The notes: generated from the sequence alone by a model not told the origin. Positions 7,696 to 14,383 are shown, numbered from the stretch's first letter. The stretch: 17,483 nucleotides of DNA from an uncultured Bacteroidales bacterium (GCA_937876865.1 CALEFF010000039.1:1-17483), one strand, 5' to 3'. Numbers and translations are program-made.

Positions 7696-8700
7696 ATGAG
7701 TAAGATTATAAAAACAGATTTAGCTGAACGAATTGAACAACTAATAGAAGAGGCAAAGAAACGTACTATATCGGCTGTCAATACAGCGATAGTTTATACT
7801 TATTACGAAATAGGAAAAATGATAGTGGAAGATGAACAACAAGGAGAAGAAAGAGCAAAATATGGAAAGGCTATATTAAAAGACATATCTTTGCGTCTTA
7901 CAAATAAATTCGGTAGAGGCTTTTCGGTAGATAATCTTGAAAATATGAGACGTTTTTATTTAGTATACTCAAATTCCGAAACACTGTCTCGGAATTTAGG
8001 TTTCACTCTTAGTTGGTCTCATTATTTGAAACTTATGCGTATAGATAACCCAGAAGAACGCAAGTTTTATGAAATAGAAGCAATAGAAAACAATTGGAGT
8101 TTGAGAGAATTACAAAGACAATTTGATAGTTCATTATACGAACGCTTACAATTAAGTCGTGATAAAGAGGGAATAAAGGAATTATCTAAAAAAGGACAAA
8201 TTATAGAAAAAGCAGAGGATGTTGTTAAAGACCCATATATTTTGGAATTTCTTGGATTGCAAGAATTACCTCAATACAGTGAAAGTGAATTAGAGCAACG
8301 TTTGATAGATAATTTGCAGACATTTTTATTGGAATTAGGAAAAGGATTTACTTTTGTAGGAAGACAAGTTAGGTTTACTTTTGATGAACAACATTTTAGG
8401 GTAGATTTAGTTTTTTATAATCGCTTATTAAAGGCTTTTGTATTGATTGACTTAAAGAGAGGTACGCTTAAACATCAGGATTTGGGACAAATGCAAATGT
8501 ATGTAAACTATTACGATCGCTTTGTAAAGACAGAAGAAGAAAACCCTACAATAGGAATTTTGCTTTGCACGGATAAAAGTGATGCAATAGTAGAAATCAC
8601 TTTGCCAAAGGACAATAATCAAATTTTTGCAAGCAAATATCAAACTTATTTGCCAAGTAAAGAAGAATTAAAACAACTTATAGAAGATAATCTTAAATAA
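7696..8700 (+). CDS. DUF1016 / YhcG-like PD-(D/E)XK nuclease domain protein
   Basis: This 334-residue protein has two parts: an N-terminal DUF1016 helical domain (about 1-170: LAERIEQLIEEAKKRT, YYEIGKMIVEDEQQ, RGFSVDNLENMRRFYLVY, LSWSHYLKLMRI) and a C-terminal nuclease fold (about 185-330). Nuclease motifs are D237 in FRVDLVFYN and D252-L-K254 in VLIDLKRG, followed by LGQMQMYVNYY. YhcG-like proteins are widespread accessory nucleases, often near restriction-modification genes or in islands; their exact substrate is unsettled. I chose the ATG at 7696 because a longer version from 7552 would overlap the S46 gene and read through its terminator, while family similarity begins just after 7696. 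No partner gene is adjacent, and matching hairpins on both sides suggest an inserted unit. Confidence 0.85.
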   Translation: MSKIIKTDLAERIEQLIEEAKKRTISAVNTAIVYTYYEIGKMIVEDEQQGEERAKYGKAILKDISLRLTNKFGRGFSVDNLENMRRFYLVYSNSETLSRNLGFTLSWSHYLKLMRIDNPEERKFYEIEAIENNWSLRELQRQFDSSLYERLQLSRDKEGIKELSKKGQIIEKAEDVVKDPYILEFLGLQELPQYSESELEQRLIDNLQTFLLELGKGFTFVGRQVRFTFDEQHFRVDLVFYNRLLKAFVLIDLKRGTLKHQDLGQMQMYVNYYDRFVKTEEENPTIGILLCTDKSDAIVEITLPKDNNQIFASKYQTYLPSKEELKQLIEDNLK

Positions 8701-8707
8701 ATAAATC

Positions 8708-8737
8708 AAAAAGGGAGGCTAAAAACCTCCCTTTTTT
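8708..8737. terminator. Terminator hairpin after the DUF1016 gene
   Basis: An 11-bp inverted repeat, AAAAAGGGAGG (8708-8718) and CCTCCCTTTTT (8726-8736), has a 7-base loop. The T-run serves the plus strand, and the A-run on the left also allows minus-strand use. The last codons of the decayed minus-strand gene tail (8719-8820) lie within it. Confidence 0.85.
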
Positions 8738-8820
8738 AATATCTTAGATTTCACGTCCGAAAGAAACCATCTTGTTTTTTTGTTTTTTACAAGGGTTGTG
8801 TTTTTCTCTAAAATATTTCT
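8719..8820 (-). pseudogene. Decayed tail of an F420-hydrogenase beta-like gene (duplicate of the gene at 9952)
   Basis: Read on the minus strand, this stretch encodes RNILEKNTTLVKNKKTRWFL followed by SDVKSKILKKGGF and a stop. This matches the end of the protein encoded at 9952-11145 (RNILETNTALVK ... KTRWFLSDVKALIMKK) but lacks 35 codons in the middle, an in-frame loss. At DNA level, 8753-8778 is identical to 9977-10002 (26 bases), and 8784-8820 matches 10113-10149 at 35 of 37 positions. Directly upstream (higher coordinates) the frame is closed by a stop and runs into a 21-bp A/T repeat. Only the tail survives, so it is a remnant and not a functional gene. Confidence 0.75.
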
Positions 8821-8834
8821 TTAAAAAAATAAAA

Positions 8835-8897
8835 AAAAGCAAAGAAAAATTTGAAAAAAGTAAAGAAAAAAATAAAAAAAACAAAGACTTTTTTTTG
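8835..8897. repeat. Degenerate 21-bp tandem repeat (3 copies), A/T-rich
   Basis: Three 21-base units start at 8835, 8856 and 8877, sharing the core AAAgyAAAGAAAAA. In one plus-strand frame they read KSKEKFE, KSKEKNK, KNKDFFL, but no intact gene contains them. They abut the decayed tail at 8719-8820, at the same relative position as the 21-bp array of the full-length gene (10161-10223). Confidence 0.6.
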
Positions 8898-8921
8898 TCT
8901 TGTAAATAGTTGTTACACAAA

Positions 8922-8929
8922 TACTTTTG
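8922..8929 (+). promoter_or_regulatory. Isolated -7-like box TACTTTTG
   Basis: TACTTTTGC here resembles the SRP RNA promoter box at 12740 (TACTTTTGC), but a TTTG is found only 24 bases upstream and no gene follows closely. It could be left from a lost gene or be chance. Confidence 0.25.
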
Positions 8930-9004
8930 CTGTTGTTGATTTAAGTGTGAAAGCACTCCCATTTAATAATCATACGCCCTTAGATTATCTAAAAGAAAAA
9001 TTGC

Positions 9005-9012
9005 TACCTTTG
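9005..9012 (+). promoter_or_regulatory. -7 box TACCTTTG for the CoiA-like gene
   Basis: TACCTTTG matches the phylum consensus TAnnTTTG. No good -33 TTTG stands at the expected distance. The predicted start near 9017 would give a leader of about 58 bases. Confidence 0.45.
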
Positions 9013-9074
9013 TAGGTCAATAGAAACTGTTTTTAAATATTGCTAAAATATTAAAAGCTTAAAATAATTTAATT

Positions 9075-9920
9075 ATGAAAAATGTAGATTGCGACTTGAC
9101 TTATGCCTTGGATTCAGAGGGAAAACTTGTAAATATCGAGCAAGCGGAATCTGGTATAAAGTGTAATTGCATTTGTCCTGCGTGTAAAAAACCATTAGTA
9201 GCGAAAAAAGGGGAAATTCGTAAGTATCATTTTGCACATTTTTCGGGAAAAAATTGCAAACACGCAATTGAAAGTATGTTACATCATCTTGCAAAAGATA
9301 AATTTCAAGAAGCGTTTTACAAAAATGAAGAATTTATTATTCAATATGAGCATAAATCGTATTGTAGTAAGAAAAAAGAATGTAAAAACATTACAAAACA
9401 AAATTGTTGTGAAATAAAAACAATCAAAATTAATCTAAAAGACGATTATGATACTTGCGAACAAGAACAAGTCTATAATAAGAATAATCGCCGTTCAGAT
9501 TTAAAAATATATTCTTCTACGAATCCAGATTTAGAACCTATATACTTGGAATTTTGTGTTACACACGCAAGTGATTCTGAAAAGTTGCATAGTGGAAATA
9601 AAATAATAGAAATCTTAATTGAAAAAGAAAAGGATATTTTTGATATAATAGAGAATGGAATTATAGAAACTAAAAGTGATAATAAAGAAGAGTTGAATAA
9701 AATTAGTTTCTATGGCTTTGAAAAAAAAGATTTTTGTGCAGATATTCTATGTAAAGATTTTTTTGCAGATTACATGGAAGAAGATTTTTGTGCAGAGGAT
9801 TTAGAAGAAGATTTTTGTATAGATAACTTAAATAGAGTTTCTATTATAGATAATCCTATTAAAAAAGGATTATTTTGTAAACAACAACTAAAAGAACAAC
9901 CTAAATTAAATTTTGATTAA
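9075..9920 (+). CDS. CoiA-like nuclease-family protein with C-terminal nonapeptide repeats
   Basis: This 281-residue protein has a cysteine/histidine-rich N-terminal region (C30, C32, C34, C37, then HFAH at 52-55, C61 and AIESMLHHLAK), typical of the zinc-binding part of CoiA-like proteins. A nuclease-like core (about 80-190) follows, with RRSDLK (D142) and E159 in LEFCVTH, the arrangement of the CoiA-type PD-(D/E)XK fold. CoiA in Gram-positives acts in transformation; the role of Bacteroidota members is unclear. Residues 217-252 are four tandem nonapeptides (KKDFCADIL, CKDFFADYM, EEDFCAEDL, EEDFCIDNL) that I do not know from the family. The gene stands alone with its own promoter box and terminator. 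On both sides it has copies of the same minus-strand gene tail, a sign of rearrangement or insertion. Confidence 0.7.
   Translation: MKNVDCDLTYALDSEGKLVNIEQAESGIKCNCICPACKKPLVAKKGEIRKYHFAHFSGKNCKHAIESMLHHLAKDKFQEAFYKNEEFIIQYEHKSYCSKKKECKNITKQNCCEIKTIKINLKDDYDTCEQEQVYNKNNRRSDLKIYSSTNPDLEPIYLEFCVTHASDSEKLHSGNKIIEILIEKEKDIFDIIENGIIETKSDNKEELNKISFYGFEKKDFCADILCKDFFADYMEEDFCAEDLEEDFCIDNLNRVSIIDNPIKKGLFCKQQLKEQPKLNFD
9723..9830 (+). repeat. 27-bp tandem repeat (4 degenerate copies) in the CoiA-like gene
   Basis: Four contiguous 27-base units (from 9723, 9750, 9777 and 9804) share the core AAGATTTTTGTGCAGA and encode nonapeptides of pattern xxDFCADxL. The third and fourth are the most alike at their starts. 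Copy changes would keep the reading frame. Confidence 0.85.
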
Positions 9921-9924
9921 AAAT

Positions 9925-9953
9925 AAAATCGTCAATACGAATTGACGATTTTT
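9925..9953. terminator. Bidirectional terminator between convergent genes
   Basis: A perfect 12-bp inverted repeat, AAAATCGTCAAT (9925-9936) and ATTGACGATTTT (9941-9952), has a 4-base loop, an A-run on the left and a T-run on the right. It serves the CoiA-like gene (plus) and the F420-hydrogenase beta-like gene (minus), whose stop codon it touches. Confidence 0.9.
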
Positions 9954-11145
9954 ATTTTTTCATTATCAACGCTTTTACGTCCGAAAGAAACCATCTTGTT
10001 TTGCGTTTTATTTTCTTTAATGTTGGTTCGCCAACGTATTGTTTTAGGTTTAAAAGTCCTTTTTCTTGCATTGTTTCAAAAAATTCTTCTCTTCTTGGGT
10101 GTGGTTTTGCACTTTTTACAAGGGCTGTGTTTGTCTCTAAAATATTTCTAAGAGTTGTGTTTTTAAAATCAAGTTTTAATTTTTTAAAATCAAGAAATAA
10201 TTTTTTGAAATCAAGTTTTATTTTTTTATTGTAAAGAATCATTGCACTCACTCCTTTGTTGTCGTCAATCTCCGGGTGAAAACGATCAATGCTCCAATAG
10301 TCCGCAAGGCTAATGTCGGCCATTGAATTGAAATTCTTTGCAGGGCAGTTGTGGCAACTTTGTCTTAAAAATAGGTTTTGAAGAAATCCCCTCATATATA
10401 GGTTATCGTGAAGTGATTCTTTTAGAATGGTTTTCTCCTTTCCCTCAATTTTCAAATTAAATACTCTCCACGATTTGTCTTTGTTGCGAAATGATATGTT
10501 TTCTATTTCATTTAGTGAAATTTTCTTTCTCTTGCATACTTCCTCTAAGTATTTTTCCCACACCAAAGGAGAGGGTACTCCGTGGCAAACTACTTCTACG
10601 GCAAGAAGGTTATCGTATTCTTTTCTAAGATATAGCTTTAATCCCATAACTTGACAAGGTGTGCCGACAAAAAGTACTAATCTTTCTTGTAAAAGGTAGT
10701 TTTTTACTTTTTTGTAGCAATCTTTCATATCGGATTGTAGGTATTTTGAGCCCATTAGGGGTTTTAATTCCTCTTTTGTTTGTGTAAAGTCGTGAATTAG
10801 GTGAAAGTCTTTGTCGAATTTTGCTCCGCATACAACACCTCCTTCCTCTATTACTTGATTTGCAAGGGTGATGAAAACGCCTCCCGATGAGGAGTTTTTT
10901 CTTTGGCTTTCTTCCGTGTTTTTTACTGCAAAGGCTTCTATTTCTAATTCTTTTTCTTCTTTTTGATTAAGCACCGGACAAACCTTTTCGCATAATCCAC
11001 ATTCTATGCAATTGTGTTTTGAAAGTTTTACTTGTAGAAATCCGTTTTTATCGGCATTTAATGTTAGGCATTCCTTAGGACAAATGCTTACGCAAGCACT
11101 ACAACCACAACATTGATTTGTTTTAACTCTATTTATTATGCACAT
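9952..11145 (-). CDS. Iron-sulfur protein, coenzyme F420 hydrogenase/dehydrogenase beta-subunit family (polysaccharide-locus type)
   Basis: This 397-residue protein has two N-terminal [4Fe-4S] ferredoxin motifs: C12-x2-C15-x2-C18-x3-C22-P and C46-x2-C49-x2-C52-x3-C56-P. The F420_H2 dehydrogenase beta-type domains follow (NSSSGGVFITLANQVIEEGG, GTPCQVMGLKLYL, CHGVPSPLVWEKYL). Later come the cysteine pair CHNCPAKN and DISLADYW. Despite the name, Bacteroidota homologues usually sit in capsule/exopolysaccharide clusters, often with pyruvyl transferases, and probably act as a redox partner or modifying enzyme. Its start is 3 bases after the flippase stop, indicating an operon. Residues about 308-328 are three heptapeptide repeats (KLDFKKL-like) encoded by a 21-bp array, and the last 60 residues are partly duplicated at 8719-8820. 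Confidence 0.85.
   Translation of the reverse strand: MCIINRVKTNQCCGCSACVSICPKECLTLNADKNGFLQVKLSKHNCIECGLCEKVCPVLNQKEEKELEIEAFAVKNTEESQRKNSSSGGVFITLANQVIEEGGVVCGAKFDKDFHLIHDFTQTKEELKPLMGSKYLQSDMKDCYKKVKNYLLQERLVLFVGTPCQVMGLKLYLRKEYDNLLAVEVVCHGVPSPLVWEKYLEEVCKRKKISLNEIENISFRNKDKSWRVFNLKIEGKEKTILKESLHDNLYMRGFLQNLFLRQSCHNCPAKNFNSMADISLADYWSIDRFHPEIDDNKGVSAMILYNKKIKLDFKKLFLDFKKLKLDFKNTTLRNILETNTALVKSAKPHPRREEFFETMQEKGLLNLKQYVGEPTLKKIKRKTRWFLSDVKALIMKK
9977..10149 (-). repeat. Parent copy of the partial duplication at 8753-8820
   Basis: The two ends of this stretch (9977-10002 and 10113-10149) recur in the same orientation at 8753-8778 and 8784-8820. The intervening 110 bases are replaced there by 5 bases. 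The copies flank the CoiA-like gene as direct repeats about 1.2 kb apart. Confidence 0.8.
10161..10223 (-). repeat. 21-bp tandem repeat (3 copies) in the F420-hydrogenase beta-like gene
   Basis: Three 21-base units (10161-10181, 10182-10202, 10203-10223) are close copies. On the coding strand they encode the heptapeptides KLDFKKL, FLDFKKL and KLDFKNT. The array precedes the conserved LRNILE segment. It keeps the frame and should form an amphipathic basic helix of variable length. Confidence 0.85.
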
Positions 11146-11148
11146 TGT

Positions 11149-12663
11149 TTATTGTTTCTTTTTTCTAATTTTGTTAATTAGGCTTAAAGCTAATGATTTT
11201 TCATAATTATTCATTGAGCCAAGCCAAAAAAGTGGAATGTAAATAAGGGTGAATCCTCCAATTGCAAGGAAAAATATTAGCCAATTATCAATCACTAAGT
11301 TGTTTGCTACATAAATAGCGATAAGGCTTAAAAGGATAGGAGTAAGGCTCATTTTTATTATTTCTTTCCAAAAACTTATAATGTCTAAATCAACTTTCTT
11401 GTGATAATATATGTTCATTATTAAGACGTGTCCTAAGAATAAGGCACAAGAGGTTGCGATTGCACAACCAATTACTCCATAGTGTTTTGTTAAAGGAAGA
11501 CTTACGGCAAAACTTACAAGAGATATTGCAAGATATAAAAGGGAGCGAAAACGCATTTGATTTCTTGCTTGAAGAATGCTTATTGCTACGTTTTGAATTA
11601 GTGGGACTAATAAAGGGAAAAAGAATAATAAACAAATATAATAAGCATCGGAATAGGAATTTCCTACCCATAATTCTATGAATTGACGTCCAAAGACAAC
11701 GAATCCCGAAAGAATAAAACTCATTACTATGAATTGTAAGCGTCCGGTGCGTATGAAAAGGTCGGAAACTTGTTTTTCGCTTCCTTTTTGTGTAATCATT
11801 GCGGTTATTTTGGGAAGTAGGATGCCGGAAATTGCGGTTGAGAAAGACATATACATTTGTTGAATTTGTATTGCTATGCCATAAACCGCTACAAGCTTTG
11901 CTCCACAATATACTCCAACTACACTTTGTCCTAAACTCCAATAAATTCTATCCATAATAACGTTTAGAAATACCCAAAAGGAGTAAATGGAAATCTCCTT
12001 CAAAAGAGGAATATCAAATTTGGCAAAAACGATTTTTATATTAAGTTTTCGTTTGCAATAATAATAGTCTAAAAGTAGGGTTAGGACGTTAAAAATTGTT
12101 TGGACCACAACCATAGAAATTGCTTTATAGCCGTATGAAAGTAAAACAATCATTACGATAGGGTTGAGAATGATTCTAATTAGGTTTATAAGTTTTTGGA
12201 AAACAAATCTTTCGTATGCGACGATTATAGAGCGATAAACACTCATTATAAATGTGAATGCAAGGTTGAAAATAAGCAAAAGGAACATTATTCTAAGTTT
12301 TCCCAATTCGCTTTCGTTCATTGATTGAGAAAAAAGTGAATCAAGGTTAAAGTAAATCACACCACCAATTGCCAAAGATAAAAGAGCGATTATGGAAAAT
12401 ATTATAAAAAACATGCCGAACATTTTGTTTAGTTCGTTTTGTTTGTTTTCGGCTTTGAATTTTGCGGTATAACGTATTACGGCGTTGCCAAAACCTAAGT
12501 CAAGTACGGTAAGAGTGCTAATAATTGAGGCAACTAAGGAATAAAGTCCATATTCGGCTTGACCAAGTTTAAAAGTCATAAAAGGAGTGTAAAGTAATGC
12601 AATTACACTATTGAGAATTAGTGTAATATATGAAAGTAATGCTCCCGCTTTTATTTGATTCAT
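11149..12663 (-). CDS. Polysaccharide flippase, Wzx-like (MOP superfamily)
   Basis: This 504-residue integral membrane protein has about 12-14 predicted hydrophobic helices along its whole length. It begins NQIKAGALLSYITLILNSVI and has the typical first-third motif GQAEYGLYSLVASIISTLTVLDLGFGNAVIRY of oligosaccharide flippases. Proteins of this kind move lipid-linked repeat units across the inner membrane during capsule, O-antigen or exopolysaccharide assembly. Its only operon partner here is the iron-sulfur protein 3 bases downstream. No glycosyltransferases, polymerase or ligase are adjacent, so the substrate cannot be inferred. The start at 12663 lies about 27 bases from a TAATTTTG promoter box on the same strand. 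Confidence 0.88.
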   Translation of the reverse strand: MNQIKAGALLSYITLILNSVIALLYTPFMTFKLGQAEYGLYSLVASIISTLTVLDLGFGNAVIRYTAKFKAENKQNELNKMFGMFFIIFSIIALLSLAIGGVIYFNLDSLFSQSMNESELGKLRIMFLLLIFNLAFTFIMSVYRSIIVAYERFVFQKLINLIRIILNPIVMIVLLSYGYKAISMVVVQTIFNVLTLLLDYYYCKRKLNIKIVFAKFDIPLLKEISIYSFWVFLNVIMDRIYWSLGQSVVGVYCGAKLVAVYGIAIQIQQMYMSFSTAISGILLPKITAMITQKGSEKQVSDLFIRTGRLQFIVMSFILSGFVVFGRQFIELWVGNSYSDAYYICLLFFFPLLVPLIQNVAISILQARNQMRFRSLLYLAISLVSFAVSLPLTKHYGVIGCAIATSCALFLGHVLIMNIYYHKKVDLDIISFWKEIIKMSLTPILLSLIAIYVANNLVIDNWLIFFLAIGGFTLIYIPLFWLGSMNNYEKSLALSLINKIRKKKQ

Positions 12664-12689
12664 TGTTGTTTTTTTTGATTTGAGAAGTG

Positions 12690-12697
12690 CAAAATTA
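12690..12697 (-). promoter_or_regulatory. -7 box TAATTTTG for the flippase operon (minus strand)
   Basis: The plus-strand bases CAAAATTA read TAATTTTG on the minus strand, followed by CAC. The start would be near 12685 with a leader of about 22 bases. No -33 TTTG at the usual spacing was found. It faces away from the SRP RNA promoter beginning at 12717. Confidence 0.45.
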
Positions 12698-12716
12698 TAA
12701 AAAAATACAGATTTTT

Positions 12717-12747
12717 TTTGCAGATATTCAAAAAAGTAGTACTTTTG
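12717..12747 (+). promoter_or_regulatory. Promoter of the SRP RNA gene
   Basis: A -33 TTTG (12717-12720) and -7 TACTTTTG (12740-12747) are spaced by exactly 19 bases. The RNA helix begins at 12752, five bases after the box. This gives an internal ruler for start sites elsewhere in the window. Confidence 0.8.
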
Positions 12748-12751
12748 CAGT

Positions 12752-12848
12752 GGGTAAGTCTTGTACGACCAGCTCCCTCTGAATCTCCCCAGGGCGGGAA
12801 CGCAGCAAGGTAAGGAGGTTGTAGCGGTGCGATATGAGTAGCTTGCCC
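12752..12848 (+). ncRNA. ffs: Signal recognition particle RNA, 4.5S small bacterial type
   Basis: This RNA of about 97 bases is the scaffold of the signal recognition particle, which with Ffh targets nascent membrane proteins. The 5' end GGGTAAGT pairs with the 3' end GCTTGCCC. The apical domain IV has the conserved layout CAGG-GCG-GGAA-CGC-AGCA (around 12789-12808): a GGAA tetraloop on a short GC stem with the CAGG/AGCA symmetric loop that binds Ffh. There is no Alu domain, as expected for the small type. It is a single gene with its own promoter and a T-run terminator, between divergent flippase and convergent mltG genes. Confidence 0.93.
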
Positions 12849-12857
12849 TTTTTTTAT
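12841..12857 (+). terminator. Terminator of the SRP RNA (closing helix plus T-run)
   Basis: The 3' strand of the closing helix (12841-12848) is followed directly by eight T (12849-12856). The RNA's own terminal helix may act as the terminator stem. Confidence 0.65.
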
Positions 12858-12861
12858 TTCC

Positions 12862-13860
12862 TTACTTTATCCCCAATTTATTTAATGCGTTTTTATATCT
12901 TTCGGCGTTACGATAATGTTCGTTAGGCGTTGTTGCAAAATTATGATAGCCCGAAAAATCCTCCTTAGCACAGAAAAACATATAGTTATGCTTTTGATAA
13001 TTCAACACAGCCTTTAAGGAAGAAATCTCAGGTAAACAAATAGCAGTAGGAGGTAAGCCTTTATTCAAATATGTGTTGTAAGGAGATTCGGTTTGCAAGT
13101 GTTTGTACATTACTCTCTTTATTGTAAAATCACCAACGGCATATTTTACGGTTGGATCGGCTTGAAGTAACATATCTTTCTTTAAACGATTGATGTAAAC
13201 TCCTGCAATAGTTGGTTTTTCCTCGTTTTTATTTGTTTCTTCCTCTACAATTGAGGCTAAAACCACAACCTCGTGGCGTGAAAGTCCTATTTTTTCTAAT
13301 TGATTGCTTTGATTTTCCCACCATTTATCAGCCTCTTTTTCTAAGCGTTCTAAGAGTTTTTCGGCCGAAATGTTCCAATAAACCTCGTAAGTATTACAAA
13401 CAATATTATCAAAAAGGTTTTGTGAATTTTCTCTATTATCTATTGCAAGTAGAATATCGTTTTCGGAAAGCATTAGTTGATTAGCAATTTTTTTTGCAAA
13501 GTCTTGCTTTAACCTTACTTTGTTAATCACAAGTTTAACGGGGGTTTGCAATCCGTTTGCAAGTGTGCGAACTAAATCTACTTGACTTGTCTTTGGCTCA
13601 ATTACGTAATGTCCCGATTTTATGTTATTTTCTAATTTTTTTACTTTGGAAAAAATAGAAAAAGCTCTCTCATTTTTTTCTATAACGCCATTTTTTTCAA
13701 GTTTTTCTAAGACTTTTTCATAGTTTTCCGAAGGGTAGATATATAAACTTACACTTTCGTTGTTTCTTACTTTCTTATTTAAAAGTGAAAAGCCACAAAC
13801 AATTCCACTAATTAGAATTACGGCTACTATTGATAAGATAATTATTGTTTGTTTCTTCAT
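12862..13860 (-). CDS. mltG: Endolytic transglycosylase MltG (YceG-like)
   Basis: MltG cleaves nascent peptidoglycan strands at the outer face of the inner membrane and is thought to end glycan chain growth. The 332-residue length is normal. A single N-terminal membrane anchor (about 5-27) is followed by a LysM-like region (about 38-88) and the catalytic YceG domain. The catalytic glutamate is E206 in LASIVEEET. The other family blocks are PTIAGVYINRL, LLQADPTVKYA, SPYNTYLNKGLPPTAI and GYHNFATTPNEH. The start at 13860 is 5 bases after the stop of the acetyltransferase gene, so the two probably share one transcript. The gene converges on the SRP RNA. Confidence 0.95.
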   Translation of the reverse strand: MKKQTIIILSIVAVILISGIVCGFSLLNKKVRNNESVSLYIYPSENYEKVLEKLEKNGVIEKNERAFSIFSKVKKLENNIKSGHYVIEPKTSQVDLVRTLANGLQTPVKLVINKVRLKQDFAKKIANQLMLSENDILLAIDNRENSQNLFDNIVCNTYEVYWNISAEKLLERLEKEADKWWENQSNQLEKIGLSRHEVVVLASIVEEETNKNEEKPTIAGVYINRLKKDMLLQADPTVKYAVGDFTIKRVMYKHLQTESPYNTYLNKGLPPTAICLPEISSLKAVLNYQKHNYMFFCAKEDFSGYHNFATTPNEHYRNAERYKNALNKLGIK

Positions 13861-13865
13861 AGTTT

Positions 13866-14372
13866 TTAGAATATTTTTTGATAAATATTTACGTTTTTAA
13901 ATTTTCTATTTACTAAAACCCAATCTTTTAAGCTTGCATTGAATTTATATCCACATTTTTCAAACAAGGCTATGCTTTTTTCGTTGTCTTGGGCAATGAA
14001 GGCATAGAGTTGATGAATGTTATAGGTGTTTTGCATTATGTTTTCAAGCAAAGAAATTGCCTTTTGTGCATATCCTTTTTGGCGTTCGCTTTTGCAAATA
14101 AATATTCCTATGCCTGCCTTTGAGTTTTTGGCATCATAGTCATATACATCTATGCAACCTAATGTATAAATAGCGTTATTTCTTTCTATATCAATCATTA
14201 ACCTCATTTGTTTTGCACTATAAAGGCTTTCGTTTTGAGAGTTAAGGACATAATTCTCTAAGGCGTATCTGGAAAAAGGTCGCATAGTGTTGCCAAATTC
14301 CCATAACTCCATATCGTTTTCCCATTCGTAGAGTAAATCTACATCAGATAATTCTACTGCTCTTAATTTCAT
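13866..14372 (-). CDS. GNAT-family N-acetyltransferase
   Basis: This 168-residue protein has the Gcn5-related acetyltransferase fold. The N-terminal strand and helix read KLRAVELSDVDLLYEWEND. Strand 4 is NSKAGIGIFI, followed by the acetyl-CoA loop SERQKGYAQKAISLLENIM, and then HQLYAFIAQDNEKSIALFEKCGYK, the usual end motif. It resembles RimJ/RimL-type or spermidine-type acetyltransferases; the substrate cannot be assigned. It probably heads an operon with mltG. The -7 box on this strand lies so close to the ATG that the transcript may have almost no leader. Confidence 0.88.
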   Translation of the reverse strand: MKLRAVELSDVDLLYEWENDMELWEFGNTMRPFSRYALENYVLNSQNESLYSAKQMRLMIDIERNNAIYTLGCIDVYDYDAKNSKAGIGIFICKSERQKGYAQKAISLLENIMQNTYNIHQLYAFIAQDNEKSIALFEKCGYKFNASLKDWVLVNRKFKNVNIYQKIF

Positions 14373-14375
14373 AAT

Positions 14376-14383
14376 GCAAAGTT
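14376..14383 (-). promoter_or_regulatory. -7 box TAACTTTG for the acetyltransferase-mltG operon (minus strand)
   Basis: The minus strand reads TAACTTTGCATT directly before the ATG at 14372. By the spacing seen at the SRP RNA (five bases from box to start), transcription would begin at about 14371, that is at the start codon itself. Confidence 0.5.

Larger units (their letters stand above)
8738..9074. other. Intergenic region with gene remnant and promoter-like boxes
   Basis: This 337-base stretch has no intact gene. It holds, in order, most of the decayed minus-strand tail (to 8820), the 21-bp A/T repeat (8835-8897), a -7-like box at 8922-8929 without an adjacent gene, and the likely promoter of the CoiA-like gene at 9005-9012. 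A 72-codon minus-strand open frame across 8744-8962 runs in the wrong frame relative to the remnant and is low complexity, so I do not call it. Confidence 0.6.

Noticed and set aside
7652..8737. Hairpins around the DUF1016 gene considered as ends of an insertion sequence
   Set aside because: Both hairpins are placed and shaped as terminators, there is no transposase, and no target-site duplication is visible.
8835..8897. Short regular repeats considered as a CRISPR array
   Set aside because: The units are contiguous 21-bp A/T-rich copies with no spacers, and no cas genes are nearby.
8744..8962. 72-codon minus-strand open frame in the intergenic region
   Set aside because: It is low complexity (phenylalanine/leucine/lysine runs) and out of frame with the recognisable gene-tail remnant on the same strand.
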